A DNA stretch of 64,000 bases from Actinacidiphila glaucinigra (GCF_900188405.1 NZ_FZOF01000003.1:124001-188000); one strand, 5' to 3'; shown: positions 17,369 to 26,654, counted from the stretch's first letter. Notes: generated from the letters alone by a model not told the origin. Translations and numbers: made by a program.

Positions 17369-18244
17369 ATGACCACTGCCACCACTGCCGGCGGCCCCGC
17401 CGCCGGCACCGAGCCCCTCGTCGAACTGGACGGGGTGGGCAAGAGCTACGGCAACGTCCGCGCCCTGCACGGGGTCGACCTGGCCGTCCGTCCGGGGCAG
17501 GTCACCTGCGTCCTCGGTGACAACGGCGCGGGCAAGTCCACACTGATCAAGATCATCTCCGGGCTGCACCGGCACACGGAGGGCGAGTTCCGCATCGACG
17601 GCGCACCCGTACGGCTGAACACCCCGCGGGAGGCGCTGGACCGCGGCATCGCCGCGGTCTACCAGGACCTCGCGACCGTTCCGCTGATGCCGGTCTGGCG
17701 GAACTTCTTCCTCGGCTCCGAGCTGACCCGCGGCCCCTGGCCCGTACGCCGCCTGGACATCGCCCGGATGAAACGGACCGCGGACGAGGAACTGCGGGCG
17801 ATGGGCATCGTCCTGGACGACCTCGAACAGCCCATCGGCACCCTCTCCGGCGGCCAGCGGCAGTCCGTGGCCATCGCCCGCGCGGTCCACTTCGGCGCGC
17901 GGGTGCTGATCCTGGACGAGCCGACCGCGGCGCTGGGCGTCAAGCAGTCGGGGGTCGTCCTGAAGTACATCGCGGCCGCACGCGACCGGGGCCTGGGCGT
18001 CATCTTCATCACCCACAATCCGCACCACGCGTTCATGGTGGGCGACCACTTCTCCGTGCTGCGGCTGGGCACCCTGGAACTGAGCGCGGGCCGCGAGGAG
18101 GTCTCCCTGGAGGAACTCACCAACCACATGGCGGGCGGCGCCGAGCTGGCCGCGCTCAAGCACGAACTGGCCCAGGTCCGCGGTGTCGACGTGGAGGAAC
18201 TGCCCGAACTGGAGGACCTGGCCGAGCGTCGCCCCTCCCCGTGA
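17369..18244 (+). CDS. Sugar/inositol ABC transporter ATP-binding protein (single-domain)
   Basis: A 291-residue CUT2 ATPase with one nucleotide-binding domain: GDNGAGKS (Walker A), [25 protein letters not shown] (signature), VLILDEP (Walker B), ITHNPHH (H-loop). The N-terminus carries a Thr/Ala/Gly-rich lead and the C-terminus has ~40 extra acidic residues ([16 protein letters not shown]) absent from its paralogue at 6528-7307. Short ATPases of this kind occur in fructose- and inositol-type importers. Confidence 0.92.
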   Translation: MTTATTAGGPAAGTEPLVELDGVGKSYGNVRALHGVDLAVRPGQVTCVLGDNGAGKSTLIKIISGLHRHTEGEFRIDGAPVRLNTPREALDRGIAAVYQDLATVPLMPVWRNFFLGSELTRGPWPVRRLDIARMKRTADEELRAMGIVLDDLEQPIGTLSGGQRQSVAIARAVHFGARVLILDEPTAALGVKQSGVVLKYIAAARDRGLGVIFITHNPHHAFMVGDHFSVLRLGTLELSAGREEVSLEELTNHMAGGAELAALKHELAQVRGVDVEELPELEDLAERRPSP

Positions 18245-18272
18245 GGGGCCGGCCCCGGGCCTCCCCCACCCT

Positions 18273-18296
18273 GACATGACGTCCGTATGTCAGGAC
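18273..18296. promoter_or_regulatory. Inositol-locus operator motif, copy 2, with 7-bp palindrome
   Basis: On the minus strand this reads GTCCTGACATACGGACGT followed after three bases by GTC, matching copy 1 at 15085-15108. On the plus strand it contains CTGACAT-N9-ATGTCAG (18271-18293), a perfect 7-bp inverted repeat. It is directly upstream of TTGACG (18303-18308) and of the TIM-barrel gene at 18438, so that gene and those after it probably have their own controlled promoter. Confidence 0.6.
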
Positions 18297-18437
18297 TAAC
18301 TCTTGACGGCTGCCCGGCCGGACGGCGAAGCTTCCAGCGGGACCACGGAGCTCCGCGGGCATCCGTACCACCGCCCTGACGGGCCGCCCTACCGAACCAC
18401 GACCGGTCCGCGGCGACCGGTGAGAGGAGCCCTCCTC

Positions 18438-19349
18438 ATGACTGCCCCCTCCCCCGTTCTGGACCGGATCCGGATCGGCTCCGCGCCCGACTCGTGGGGC
18501 GTCTGGTTCCCCGACGACCCGCAGCAGGTGCCCTGGCAGCGCTTCCTCGACGAGGTCTCCCAGTCGGGCTACGAGTGGATCGAGCTCGGCCCGTACGGCT
18601 ACCTGCCGACCGACCCGGCCCGGCTCACCGAGGAGACCGCTCGCCGGGGCCTGAAGGTCTCCGCGGGCACCGTCTTCACCTCCCTGCACCGCGGCCCGTC
18701 GGTCTGGGACGCCACCTGGGAGCACGTCGGCCAGGTCGCGGCGCTCGCCCAGGCGATGGACGCCCGGCACCTGGTGGTCATCCCGTCCTTCTGGCGCGAC
18801 GACAAGACCGCCGAGATCATCGAGCCGCGCGAACTCACCGCCGAGCAGTGGGGCCACCTCGCCACCGGCATGGAGCGGCTGGGCCGCCAGGTCCGCGACA
18901 CCTACGGCCTGGACATCGTGGTCCACCCGCACGCCGACACGCACATCGACACCGAGGAGCACGTCGAGCGCTTCCTCGACGCCACCGACCCGGGCCTGGT
19001 CAGCCTCTGCCTGGACACCGGTCACTACGCCTACTGCGGCGGCGACAGCGTCAAGCTCATCGAGACCTACGGGGAGCGGATCGGCTACCTGCACCTGAAG
19101 CAGGTCGACCCGGAGATCCTCGCCGACGTCGTCAAGAACGGCGTCCCCTTCGGCCCGGCCGTGCAGCGCGGCGTCATGTGCGAGCCGCCGGGCGGGGTGC
19201 CCGCCCTGGAACCGGTGCTGGCCGCCGCCCAGAGGCTGGGCGTCGACCTGTTCGCCATCGTCGAGCAGGACATGTACCCCTGCGAGCCGGAGCGGCCGCT
19301 GCCCATCGCGCAGCGCACCCGGAAGTTCCTGCGCTCCTGCGGTGCCTGA
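18438..19349 (+). CDS. TIM-barrel sugar isomerase/dehydratase of the inositol locus (IolE/IolH/IolI-like)
   Basis: A 303-residue xylose-isomerase-like TIM barrel starting at an ATG preceded by GAGAGGAG. Conserved parts are [15 protein letters not shown] near the N-terminus, [30 protein letters not shown] with metal-ligand histidines, [24 protein letters not shown] and VEQDMY. In inositol loci such proteins act as scyllo-inosose dehydratase (IolE) or inosose isomerase (IolI/IolH). Because no other IolE candidate exists in the locus, dehydration of 2-keto-inositol is the favoured role, by inference. Confidence 0.85.
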   Translation: MTAPSPVLDRIRIGSAPDSWGVWFPDDPQQVPWQRFLDEVSQSGYEWIELGPYGYLPTDPARLTEETARRGLKVSAGTVFTSLHRGPSVWDATWEHVGQVAALAQAMDARHLVVIPSFWRDDKTAEIIEPRELTAEQWGHLATGMERLGRQVRDTYGLDIVVHPHADTHIDTEEHVERFLDATDPGLVSLCLDTGHYAYCGGDSVKLIETYGERIGYLHLKQVDPEILADVVKNGVPFGPAVQRGVMCEPPGGVPALEPVLAAAQRLGVDLFAIVEQDMYPCEPERPLPIAQRTRKFLRSCGA

Positions 19350-19380
19350 CGCACCGCCCACGAAAGGGAAGACACGCATC

Positions 19381-20400
19381 ATGACGCAGCACGGACCGCT
19401 CGGGGTCGCCGTCATCGGCACCGGCAAGATGGGCGCCGACCACGTACGCCGCATCAACGAGGTCGTGAGCGGCGCCCGGGTGACCGCCGTCGTCGACGTC
19501 GACGCCGAACGTGTGAAGGCGGTCGCCGACGGCATCGAGGGCTGCACGGCCTACACCGACCCCGCGGCGGCCATGGCCGCGGCCGACGTGGACGCCGTCC
19601 TGATCGCCTCTCCCGGCCCCGCCCACGAGGCGGCACTGCTCACCGCCTTCGAGCACGACCTGCCGGTGCTGTGCGAGAAGCCGCTCACTCCGGACGCCGC
19701 CTCCGCGCTGCGGGTGATGGAGGCCGAACAGCGGCTGGGGCACCGGCGGGTGCAGGTCGGCTTCATGCGGCGCTACGACGCGGAGTACACCAAGCTCAAG
19801 ACCCTGCTGGACAGCGGTGAACTCGGCCGGACGCTGATGCTGCACAACCGGCACCGCAACGCGAGCATCCCGTCCGGCTTCACCAACGCCAACCTCGTCA
19901 ACGACTCGCTCGTGCACGAGATGGACGTGACCCGCTGGCTGCTCGGCCAGGAGATCACCTCCGTGACCGTGCTGCGCCCGCGTCCGTCCTCGCACGCGCC
20001 CGAGGGCCTGGACGACCCGCAGTTCGTGGTCTTCGAGACCGACGGCGGAGCGGTCGTCGACGTGGAGGTCTTCCTCAACTGCGGTTTCGGCTACCAGGTG
20101 CAGGCCGAGGCGGTCTGCGAACGCGGCAGCGCCCGCATCGGCGACGCGCACGACCTGCTCGTCAACACCGCGGGCCGCTGGGGAGGCACGATCGCCCAGG
20201 ACTTCGTGGAGCGCTTCGCCGACGCCTACGACCGCGAGGTCCAGGCCTGGGTCGACGCCACCCGGCGCGGCGAGGTCACCGGCCCCAGTGTCTGGGACGG
20301 CTACGCCGCCGCGGCCGTCTGCGAGGCGGGAGTCCGCTCGCAGAGCGAGGGCGGGCGCGTCGAGGTCGAACTCGTCGACCGCCCGGCGTTCTACCGCTGA
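19381..20400 (+). CDS. iolG: Gfo/Idh/MocA oxidoreductase, inositol 2-dehydrogenase-like
   Basis: A 339-residue NAD(P)-dependent dehydrogenase. The Rossmann motif [17 protein letters not shown] begins at about residue 9, LCEKPLTPD (the catalytic EKP lysine) is at about 98, and [15 protein letters not shown] with [18 protein letters not shown] (the catalytic Asp/His pair) follows in the substrate domain. It matches myo-inositol 2-dehydrogenases in order and length. It is 31 bases after the TIM-barrel gene and would perform the first step of inositol oxidation. Confidence 0.9.
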   Translation: MTQHGPLGVAVIGTGKMGADHVRRINEVVSGARVTAVVDVDAERVKAVADGIEGCTAYTDPAAAMAAADVDAVLIASPGPAHEAALLTAFEHDLPVLCEKPLTPDAASALRVMEAEQRLGHRRVQVGFMRRYDAEYTKLKTLLDSGELGRTLMLHNRHRNASIPSGFTNANLVNDSLVHEMDVTRWLLGQEITSVTVLRPRPSSHAPEGLDDPQFVVFETDGGAVVDVEVFLNCGFGYQVQAEAVCERGSARIGDAHDLLVNTAGRWGGTIAQDFVERFADAYDREVQAWVDATRRGEVTGPSVWDGYAAAAVCEAGVRSQSEGGRVEVELVDRPAFYR

Positions 20401-20505
20401 GGGACGCACGTCCCCGGCCACCCCGGATCCGGCGCGGGTGGGGCGGTTACTCCCTGGCCGCCCCGCCCCCGCCTCCACCGCACCCGTGAGAAAGGCACCC
20501 CGTAC

Positions 20506-21543
20506 ATGCGCGTTGTCCTCTTCGGCGTCGGGCGCCTCGGTTCCTTCCACGCGGCCACCCTCCACGCCCATCCCGAGGTCTCCGAACTGGTCCTCGCGGA
20601 CGCCGACGCCGCGCGGGCCGCCGAGGCCGCCGCGCGACTCGGTGCCGGGGCCCGGGCGGCGGCCTCGGTCGACGCGGCGTTCGCGGGCGGCGCGGACGCG
20701 GTCGTCATCGCCTCGGCGACCGCCGCGCACGCCGGGCTGATCTCGCGCGCGGTGCGGGCCGGCCTCCCCGCCTACTGCGAGAAGCCGGTCGCCCTCGACC
20801 TGGAGTCGACGGTCGTCGCGCTGCACGAGGTCGAGGAGGCCGGCACCGTCCTCCAGATGGGCTTCCAGCGCCGCTTCGACCCCGGCTACCGCGCCGCCCG
20901 GGAGGCCGTCCGGGCCGGCCGGCTCGGACGGCTGCACACCGTACGTGCGCTGACCTCCGACATGGTGCCCCCGCCGCCGGAGTTCGTGCCGCTGTCCGGC
21001 GGGCTCTACCGGGACTGCCTGATCCACGACTTCGACGCGGTGCGGTGGGTGACCGGCCGTGAGGTCGTCGAGGTGTACGCCACGGGTGCCGACGGCGGGG
21101 CCGACTTCTTCCGCGCGGCGGGCGACGTGGACACCGCGGCGGCGCTCCTCACCCTCGACGACGGCACCCTCGCGACCGCCACCTCCACCCGCTACAACGG
21201 AGCGGGATACGACATCCGCATGGAACTCGCCGGATCGCTTGACCAGATCGCGGTCGGCGTCGGTCCCCGTACGCCGCTCACGTCCGTGGAACCGGGCGCG
21301 GCGCCGGGCGTGCCCGACCCCTGGACCGGGTTCGTGGACCGCTTCGGGGACGCGTACCGGGCGGAGATCGACGCCTTCCTGCGGGTGGTGACGGGCCGGG
21401 CGGAGAACCCCTGCGACGGGCGCGAGGCGCTCGACGCGCTGCTCGTGGCGGAGGCGTGCGAGGTCTCGCGCAGCGAGCGGCGGCCCGTCACGATCGCCGA
21501 GATGGCCGAGGTCGCGGAGCGCGCCGGCAAGCGCGCGGGATGA
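20506..21543 (+). CDS. Second Gfo/Idh/MocA oxidoreductase of the inositol locus
   Basis: A 345-residue dehydrogenase with VVLFGVGRLGSFHAATL (cofactor loop), YCEKPVALD (EKP), MGFQRRFDPGYRAAR and LYRDCLIHDFDAVRWVTG (catalytic region). It resembles a second inositol or scyllo-inositol dehydrogenase; several organisms carry two or more for different isomers. A short GC hairpin (about 20441-20467) lies in the 105-base gap to the preceding iolG and could reduce readthrough. It is the last gene of the locus. Confidence 0.88.
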   Translation: MRVVLFGVGRLGSFHAATLHAHPEVSELVLADADAARAAEAAARLGAGARAAASVDAAFAGGADAVVIASATAAHAGLISRAVRAGLPAYCEKPVALDLESTVVALHEVEEAGTVLQMGFQRRFDPGYRAAREAVRAGRLGRLHTVRALTSDMVPPPPEFVPLSGGLYRDCLIHDFDAVRWVTGREVVEVYATGADGGADFFRAAGDVDTAAALLTLDDGTLATATSTRYNGAGYDIRMELAGSLDQIAVGVGPRTPLTSVEPGAAPGVPDPWTGFVDRFGDAYRAEIDAFLRVVTGRAENPCDGREALDALLVAEACEVSRSERRPVTIAEMAEVAERAGKRAG

Positions 21544-21660
21544 CGCCGCGGGGCGCCTCGGGCACGTCACCCCCGCGGTCCGCCCCGGGTGGCGTGATCA
21601 CCTGCGCAGGTGCTTCCTGGGATGAGTCGGTCCCGGCTGTCCACGAGGGAAGAACCTTTC

Positions 21661-22329
21661 ATGGCGATGAAGGCCCAGGCGCTGCGCACGCCTCGAGCGG
21701 CGGGGCTGGTGGGGATCGCGTTCGCGGTGCTGATCGGCGCCGCCATCGTCCTGGTCCGGGCCTCCATCCCGAGCGGTGAGGGCGCGCTGACCGGCTCGCC
21801 GCTCAGCCTGTCCTCGCGCGGCGGCGTGCAGACGGCGCTGGCCCTCATCCCCTTCGCCGGCATCTTCTTCCTGTGGTTCATCGGCGCGGTGCGCGCGCAC
21901 GTCGGCCCGGGCGAGGACAAGTTCCTCTCGACGGTGTTCCTCGGCAGCGGCCTGGTGTTCGTCGCGACGCTCTTCGGCGCCGCCGCCGCGGCCGGCAGCC
22001 TGCTGGCCACCACGGAGATCGCCTCGCCCGGTACCCCGCGGGCCGAGCTGTCGTATTTCGGGCAGCACTTCACCTACAGCCTGCTGACGACGTACTCGAT
22101 GCGCATGGCGGCGGTGTTCGTGCTGTCGGCCTCGACCGTCGGGATGCGGCTGGGGTCGTTCCCGCGCTGGCTGGTGCTGCTGGGGTACCTCGTGGGCGTC
22201 ACCCTGTTGTTCGTGGTGCCGAACGTGCCGCTGGCCGAGCTGGTCTTCCCCCTCTGGGCGCTGGTCGTGAGCCTCCACATCGTGGTGGCGAGCTTCCGTT
22301 CCCGGCCGACGGGGCTGCCGGGCGCCTGA
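21661..22329 (+). CDS. Six-helix integral membrane protein of unknown function
   Basis: A 222-residue protein with about six hydrophobic segments (LVGIAFAVLIGAAIVLV; ALALIPFAGIFFLWFIGAV; VFLGSGLVFVATLFGAAAAAGSLLA; MRMAAVFVLSASTVGM; WLVLLGYLVGVTLLFVV; LVFPLWALVVSLHIVVA). There are no recognised catalytic motifs. The ATG at 21661 has GAGGGAAG nine bases upstream; ATGs at 21610 and 21622 in the same frame lack such a site. It is monocistronic and convergent with the methyltransferase gene 11 bases away. Confidence 0.8.
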   Translation: MAMKAQALRTPRAAGLVGIAFAVLIGAAIVLVRASIPSGEGALTGSPLSLSSRGGVQTALALIPFAGIFFLWFIGAVRAHVGPGEDKFLSTVFLGSGLVFVATLFGAAAAAGSLLATTEIASPGTPRAELSYFGQHFTYSLLTTYSMRMAAVFVLSASTVGMRLGSFPRWLVLLGYLVGVTLLFVVPNVPLAELVFPLWALVVSLHIVVASFRSRPTGLPGA

Positions 22330-22340
22330 GTGGCCGGCGG

Positions 22341-23078
22341 TCAGGAGGTCGTGCGGCGCAGCAGCAGCGTGACGAAGCCGAACCTGCCGCGGTAGCCGTG
22401 CAGCCACTCGGCGCGGTGGACGGCGGCGGCTTCGAGGGCGGCGCCGCTGTCGGGGTCGCCGGGGTGGTCCAGGGCCCACTCGGAGAGGGAGCCGGTCCAG
22501 GACCACTCGTAGTCGTCCCACTCGCGGACGGTGCTGACATGGGCGAGAACCGGGGTCCAGCCGTCCGCGACGATCCGGTCCACGGTGCTCGCCAGGTCCT
22601 CGTACTCCCCCAGCATGTCGACGAGGTCCGGGGTCGGTTCGCGCTCCCAGAAGCCGTCGCCGACGAGGACGGCACCTCCGGTGGCAAGGTGGGCGCGGGC
22701 GGCGGCGAGGGTGGGCAGGAGGCCGCCGAATGCGTGCGCGGCGCCGACGCTGAGGACGAGGTCGAAGGGGCGCTTCGTGGCGAAGTCGCCCGCGTCCTGT
22801 TCGTGGAGGGTCAGCCGGTCGCCGACGCCGAGCGCGGCGGCCTCGCGGGCCGCCTTCCGCAGTGCGCCGGTGTCCAGGTCGACGCCCTCCGCGGTGACGC
22901 CCGGGTGGCCGTCGAGGGCCCGCAGGAGCCAGGCGGCCTCCCCGCAGCCGAGGTCGAGGATGCGTTCGTCGCCGCGGCGCAGCGCCCTGCCGAGGAGACG
23001 GCGCACCACCGCGTCGTCGAGCGGCGCGGCGATGGGGTGGTGGGTGTGTGCGATGCGTGAGATGCGGCGACGGTCCAT
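22341..23078 (-). CDS. SAM-dependent methyltransferase (class I)
   Basis: A 245-residue enzyme with motif I ILDLGCGEAAWLL at about residues 40-52, acidic loop AEGVDLDTG, LHEQDAGDF and motif IV FDLVLSVGAAHAFGG. The late region contains EREPTPDLVDMLGEYEDLASTVDRI and WDDYEWSWTGSLSEWA, which is characteristic of small-molecule methyltransferases. A GTG at 23108 would add ten residues. The substrate is unknown. Confidence 0.85.
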   Translation of the reverse strand: MDRRRISRIAHTHHPIAAPLDDAVVRRLLGRALRRGDERILDLGCGEAAWLLRALDGHPGVTAEGVDLDTGALRKAAREAAALGVGDRLTLHEQDAGDFATKRPFDLVLSVGAAHAFGGLLPTLAAARAHLATGGAVLVGDGFWEREPTPDLVDMLGEYEDLASTVDRIVADGWTPVLAHVSTVREWDDYEWSWTGSLSEWALDHPGDPDSGAALEAAAVHRAEWLHGYRGRFGFVTLLLRRTTS

Positions 23079-23108
23079 CGGCGCAGCTTCGCAGGACGGG
23101 AGGTTCAC

Positions 23109-23483
23109 CGCATCCGGTTAATTCGGCTCGGGCGTGCAACGCGATCCGCGGCGGTGGCGGTTTCCCATTTCGCAGGGCTGTTACAGCGAGCGCGGCCGTC
23201 ACGGCGGCAGGGCCGTCAGGGCGGCAGGGCCGTCAGGGCCGCCACGGGGGAAGGGACATCCGGCATGGACAGGAAGATCGTCGGGACGGCGGGCCGGTGC
23301 GGTCCACCGCTACGGGCCCTGCTCCGCGCGTGGCGCGCCGAACGCCCCGTGGACGCGGACCGGGTCGCGGTCCACGCGGTGCCCGCACCGGCCCGGCCCG
23401 TCGGCGCGGCCGGCGGTGTCGTCGGATTGCGGCGGCCGCCGCGGGGTGGCCTTCCCCTCGGCCGCCGCCGGGAACCGGCCGTG
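23109..23483. other. Gene-free stretch with a 17-bp tandem repeat
   Basis: There is no convincing gene between the methyltransferase and the P450. A frame beginning MDRKIVGTAGRCG at 23265 has GGGGGAAGGGA upstream but becomes alanine/arginine-rich low-complexity sequence and runs on antisense through the P450 gene, so I do not call it. The notable content is the tandem repeat at 23203-23236. Confidence 0.6.
23203..23236. repeat. Two tandem copies of a 17-bp unit
   Basis: GGCGGCAGGGCCGTCAG occurs at 23203-23219 and again at 23220-23236, followed by GGCCGCC, with a partial copy (GCGGCCGTCA) before it. The repeat could form alternative hairpins, but no function is evident. Confidence 0.8.
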
Positions 23484-24695
23484 CTAGGCGCCGGGCGTGC
23501 CGGAGCCGGTGGGCGTGAAGCGCACGGGGAGCCGGCGTACACCGCGCATCAGCATGCCGGGCAGCCAGTCCAGCTTCACGGGATCGGCGTCGAGGGCGAG
23601 GTCGGGGCAGCGCTCCAGGAGGGCGCGGACGGCGACGCGTCCTTCGAGCCGGGCGAGCGGGGCGCCGAGGCAGAAGTGCAGGCCGTGCCCGAAGGCGACG
23701 TGGCCGCGGGTGTCCCGGCGGATGTCGAAGCGGTCCGCCTCGGGGAAGCGGCCCGGGTCGCGGTCGGCGGCGGCCAGGGCGACGAGGACGGGTTCGCGGG
23801 CCGGGATGACGGTGCCGGCGACGTCGACCGGTTCCGTCGTGAAGCGGAAGGTGGCGGTCTCCACCGGGCCGTCGTAGCGGAGCATCTCCTCCACGGCGCC
23901 GTCGATGAGGCCCATGTCGGCTCGCAGGAGCGCCAGTTGGTCCGGATGGGTGAGCAGCGCGCGGACACCGTTGGAGATCAGGTTGACCGTGGTCTCGTGT
24001 CCGGCGATCAGCAGCAGGAAGGCCATGCCGCTGAGCTCGGGGCGCGAGAGCCGGTCGCCGTCCTCGGAGGTGGTGCGGATGAGCGCGCTCATCAGGTCGT
24101 CGCCGGGCGCGCAGCGCTTGTCCTCGATCAGCTCGTGGAGGTAGGCCGCCAGTTCCTCGAAGGCGCTGCGCTCGGCCTCCGGTCCGGTCGGGGCGACGAC
24201 CTCGTTCGACCAGGCCCGGAAGGCCTCCCGGTCCAGGTCGGGGACCCCGAGCAGCTCGCAGATGACCGTGATGGGCAGCGGGTAGGCGAGCGCCTCGACG
24301 AGGTCGGCGGTGCCGTCCGGGCGGGCCAGCATCGCGTCGAGCAGCCCGGTGGTGATCTCCTCCACGCGCGGCGCCAGTTCCTCGACACGGCGGCCGGTGA
24401 ACTCCCTGGCCACCAGCTTGCGCAGCCGGGTGTGCTCGGGCGGGTCGGAGACGAGCATGTGGCGGCCGAGGAGTTCCTCGTCGTAGGACAGCCAGCCCAG
24501 TGCGCGGGAGTCCTTGGCGAACCGGGTGTCGGCGAGCGCGGCCCGGGCCTGGTCGTGGCCGACGATCAGCCACAGCTCCCCGACGTCGGCGGTGCGCACG
24601 CGGTGCACGGGCCCCTTCTCGCGGAGCCTGGCGTAGAAGGGATAGGGATCGGCGGTGAACTCCTCGCCGTAGACCGTGAGATCGACCGTGTCCAT
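23484..24695 (-). CDS. Cytochrome P450 monooxygenase
   Basis: A 403-residue soluble bacterial P450 of the CYP105/107 type. The I-helix oxygen-activation motif is LLIAGHETTVNLI (about residues 240-252), the ExxR is in VEEMLRYDGP, and the haem loop is FGHGLHFCLGAPLARLE with the cysteine ligand. The chain is complete. No ferredoxin or ferredoxin reductase gene is adjacent, so redox partners must come from elsewhere. No biosynthetic cluster surrounds it. An alternative start lies nine bases upstream. Confidence 0.95.
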   Translation of the reverse strand: MDTVDLTVYGEEFTADPYPFYARLREKGPVHRVRTADVGELWLIVGHDQARAALADTRFAKDSRALGWLSYDEELLGRHMLVSDPPEHTRLRKLVAREFTGRRVEELAPRVEEITTGLLDAMLARPDGTADLVEALAYPLPITVICELLGVPDLDREAFRAWSNEVVAPTGPEAERSAFEELAAYLHELIEDKRCAPGDDLMSALIRTTSEDGDRLSRPELSGMAFLLLIAGHETTVNLISNGVRALLTHPDQLALLRADMGLIDGAVEEMLRYDGPVETATFRFTTEPVDVAGTVIPAREPVLVALAAADRDPGRFPEADRFDIRRDTRGHVAFGHGLHFCLGAPLARLEGRVAVRALLERCPDLALDADPVKLDWLPGMLMRGVRRLPVRFTPTGSGTPGA

Positions 24696-24776
24696 GTGTC
24701 GCACGGTAACCCGGGGGCCCGGCGCGACACGTCACCCTGCGGGACGAGACACCCCGGACGGTCTCATCCGAAGGAC

Positions 24777-25754
24777 TCAGCCGATCGTGGCGGCACGCCA
24801 GGTCTTCTCGTCCGCCTCCAGGAGCGAGGCGACGAGAGCGGCGTCCGGCAGGGGTCCGTGGTCGGCGGCGACGCGCAGGGCGGAGGCCGCCGTCAGATGG
24901 CCGAGCCGAAGGGCGCGCTCCACGGGCAGGTCCCGCAGCAGACCGCTGAGGAATCCGGCGGCGAAGGCGTCCCCGGCGCCCACCGGTTCCGCCACCCGGA
25001 CGGTGAGGGCGGGCACGGTGTGGGCGTCCGTCCCGGTGAAGGCCGTGGCCGCGTGGGATCCGTCCTTGACGACGAGGACTCCGGGCCCGGGCAGCAGTTC
25101 ACGGACCGAGCGGGCGTCGGTGATCCGCTCGCCCCACAGTGCCTGGGCCTCGTCGAGGCCCACGAGGACGATGTCGGCCCGGTCGGCGAGCGGCCGCAGG
25201 ACGTCGGCGGCGGAGCGGCCGGTCCACAGCGCGGGGCGGTGGTTGACGTCGAAGCTGACGGGCCACGGGCGGTCGGGGCGCAGCGCCCGTTCGACGAGGG
25301 CGTGGCAGCCGGGCGACAGCGCGGGCGTGATGCCGCTGAGGTGGACGAGCGCGGCCCCGGTCAGTGCCGGGTCGTCGAGCACGTCCGGGGTGAGCGCCGA
25401 GGCGGCGGACCCCGCGCGGTGGTAGTGGACGCGGGTGCCGTGCGCGCCCGGGTCCTTGAGCAGGAGCCCGGTGGGCCGGGCGGGGTCGGTGCGCACCCCG
25501 GCGACATCGACGCCGCCCGCGGCGATCCGCGCTCGGACCCGCCGGCCGAAGGGGTCGTCGCCGACCGCGGAGACCCATCGGGCGGGGATGCCGTGGTCGG
25601 CGAGGTAGAGCGCGACGTTGGACTCGGCGCCCGCGATGTCGACGCGCAGCAGGTCCGCGTCGTCCAGCGGCCCGAGCGGGTCGGGGGCGAGGGCGGCCAT
25701 CGTCTCGCCGACGCAGACCACGGGTCCGGGTCGCAGCGTCCGGGGGGTGCTCAT
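24777..25754 (-). CDS. 2-keto-3-deoxy-gluconate/galactonate kinase (PfkB family)
   Basis: A 325-residue PfkB kinase. The start VVCVGETMAALAPDPLGPL and AGAESNVALYLADHG are typical of KDG kinases, as is VRVAEPVGAGDAFAAGFLSGLL with the catalytic aspartate. It is the last gene of the eleven-gene galactoside operon. Here the neighbouring galactonate dehydratase implies that the substrate is 2-keto-3-deoxygalactonate (KDGal) and the product KDPGal for the aldolase at 26651-27286. Specificity between the gluco- and galacto-epimers cannot be read from sequence. Confidence 0.88.
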   Translation of the reverse strand: MSTPRTLRPGPVVCVGETMAALAPDPLGPLDDADLLRVDIAGAESNVALYLADHGIPARWVSAVGDDPFGRRVRARIAAGGVDVAGVRTDPARPTGLLLKDPGAHGTRVHYHRAGSAASALTPDVLDDPALTGAALVHLSGITPALSPGCHALVERALRPDRPWPVSFDVNHRPALWTGRSAADVLRPLADRADIVLVGLDEAQALWGERITDARSVRELLPGPGVLVVKDGSHAATAFTGTDAHTVPALTVRVAEPVGAGDAFAAGFLSGLLRDLPVERALRLGHLTAASALRVAADHGPLPDAALVASLLEADEKTWRAATIG

Positions 25755-25763
25755 GGTGGCTTC

Positions 25764-26654
25764 CTAGGGGGTGTCGGCGCGGTCCGCCGGACGGTACGCG
25801 GCGGCCGGTTTGCCGGGCACGTCCACCCGGACGGCGAAGACGGCGCCGTCGAGCGGTCCCGGGGCGGCAAGGCCGATGTGCGCGCTGGTGACGAGGAGGG
25901 TCCGGCCGTCGGGGCCGCCGAGGCAGAGCCCGGCGGGCTGTCCCGCGGGCAGGTCGACGATCCGGTCGAGGCTGCCGTCAGGGAGGTAGCGGTGGGCCTG
26001 CCCGGTGCCCCAGACGGCGGTCCACAGCCCGCCCTCGCTGTCGGTGGTCATGCCGTCGGGGCTGCCCTCGGCGACGGTGACGAAGGTCTCGGGGGTGCCG
26101 AGGTCGCCGCTCGCGGGGTCGACGGGGTAGCGCCGGATGACGCCCCGGGCGCTGTCGGCGAGGTACATGACGGTGCCGTCGGCGGTGAAGGCCGGGCCGT
26201 TGGGGATCGTGACGTCCCGCAGCACGCGGGTGACGCGGCCGTCGCGGTCCAGGCGGTAGAGCGAGCCGGCGTCCGCGGTGGTGTCGTAGGCCATGCTGCC
26301 CGCCCAGAAGCGGCCGTGCGGGTCGGCGACGCCGTCGTTCATCCGCATCGGCACCGGGGCGTCGTCCTCGGGGCGGGCGATCCACTCGGCCCGGCCCGCG
26401 GGGTCGATGCGGCAGATGCCGGTGCCCGCGGCGGCGATCCAGTGGCCGGGGCAGCCCTCCACCGGCGCCACCGCGCCCAGCGGGAAGGGGAGTTGTGCGA
26501 CAACGGTGTGCGGGGAGGCGGGGCCGTCGGCGGCGGCGAGCAGCCGGCCGCTGAGGATGTCGGTGAGCACGGCGCGGCCGTCCGTCCAGCGGATGCCCTC
26601 GCCGAGTTCGAGGCGGTCGGTCCCCAGGACCGCAGGGGGCACGGTCGCGGTCAC
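25764..26654 (-). CDS. SMP-30/gluconolactonase-family sugar lactonase
   Basis: A 296-residue six-bladed beta-propeller lactonase. Metal-site regions are LGEGIRWTDGRAVLTDI (glutamate ligand), VPMRMNDGVADPHGRFWAGSM (asparagine ligand), TIPNGPAFTADGTVMYLADSARGVI (asparagine) and SPDGMTTDSEGGLWTAVWG (the catalytic aspartate region). In this operon it would hydrolyse D-galactono-lactone to D-galactonate. The GTG start overlaps the aldolase stop (GTGA). Confidence 0.9.
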   Translation of the reverse strand: MTATVPPAVLGTDRLELGEGIRWTDGRAVLTDILSGRLLAAADGPASPHTVVAQLPFPLGAVAPVEGCPGHWIAAAGTGICRIDPAGRAEWIARPEDDAPVPMRMNDGVADPHGRFWAGSMAYDTTADAGSLYRLDRDGRVTRVLRDVTIPNGPAFTADGTVMYLADSARGVIRRYPVDPASGDLGTPETFVTVAEGSPDGMTTDSEGGLWTAVWGTGQAHRYLPDGSLDRIVDLPAGQPAGLCLGGPDGRTLLVTSAHIGLAAPGPLDGAVFAVRVDVPGKPAAAYRPADRADTP

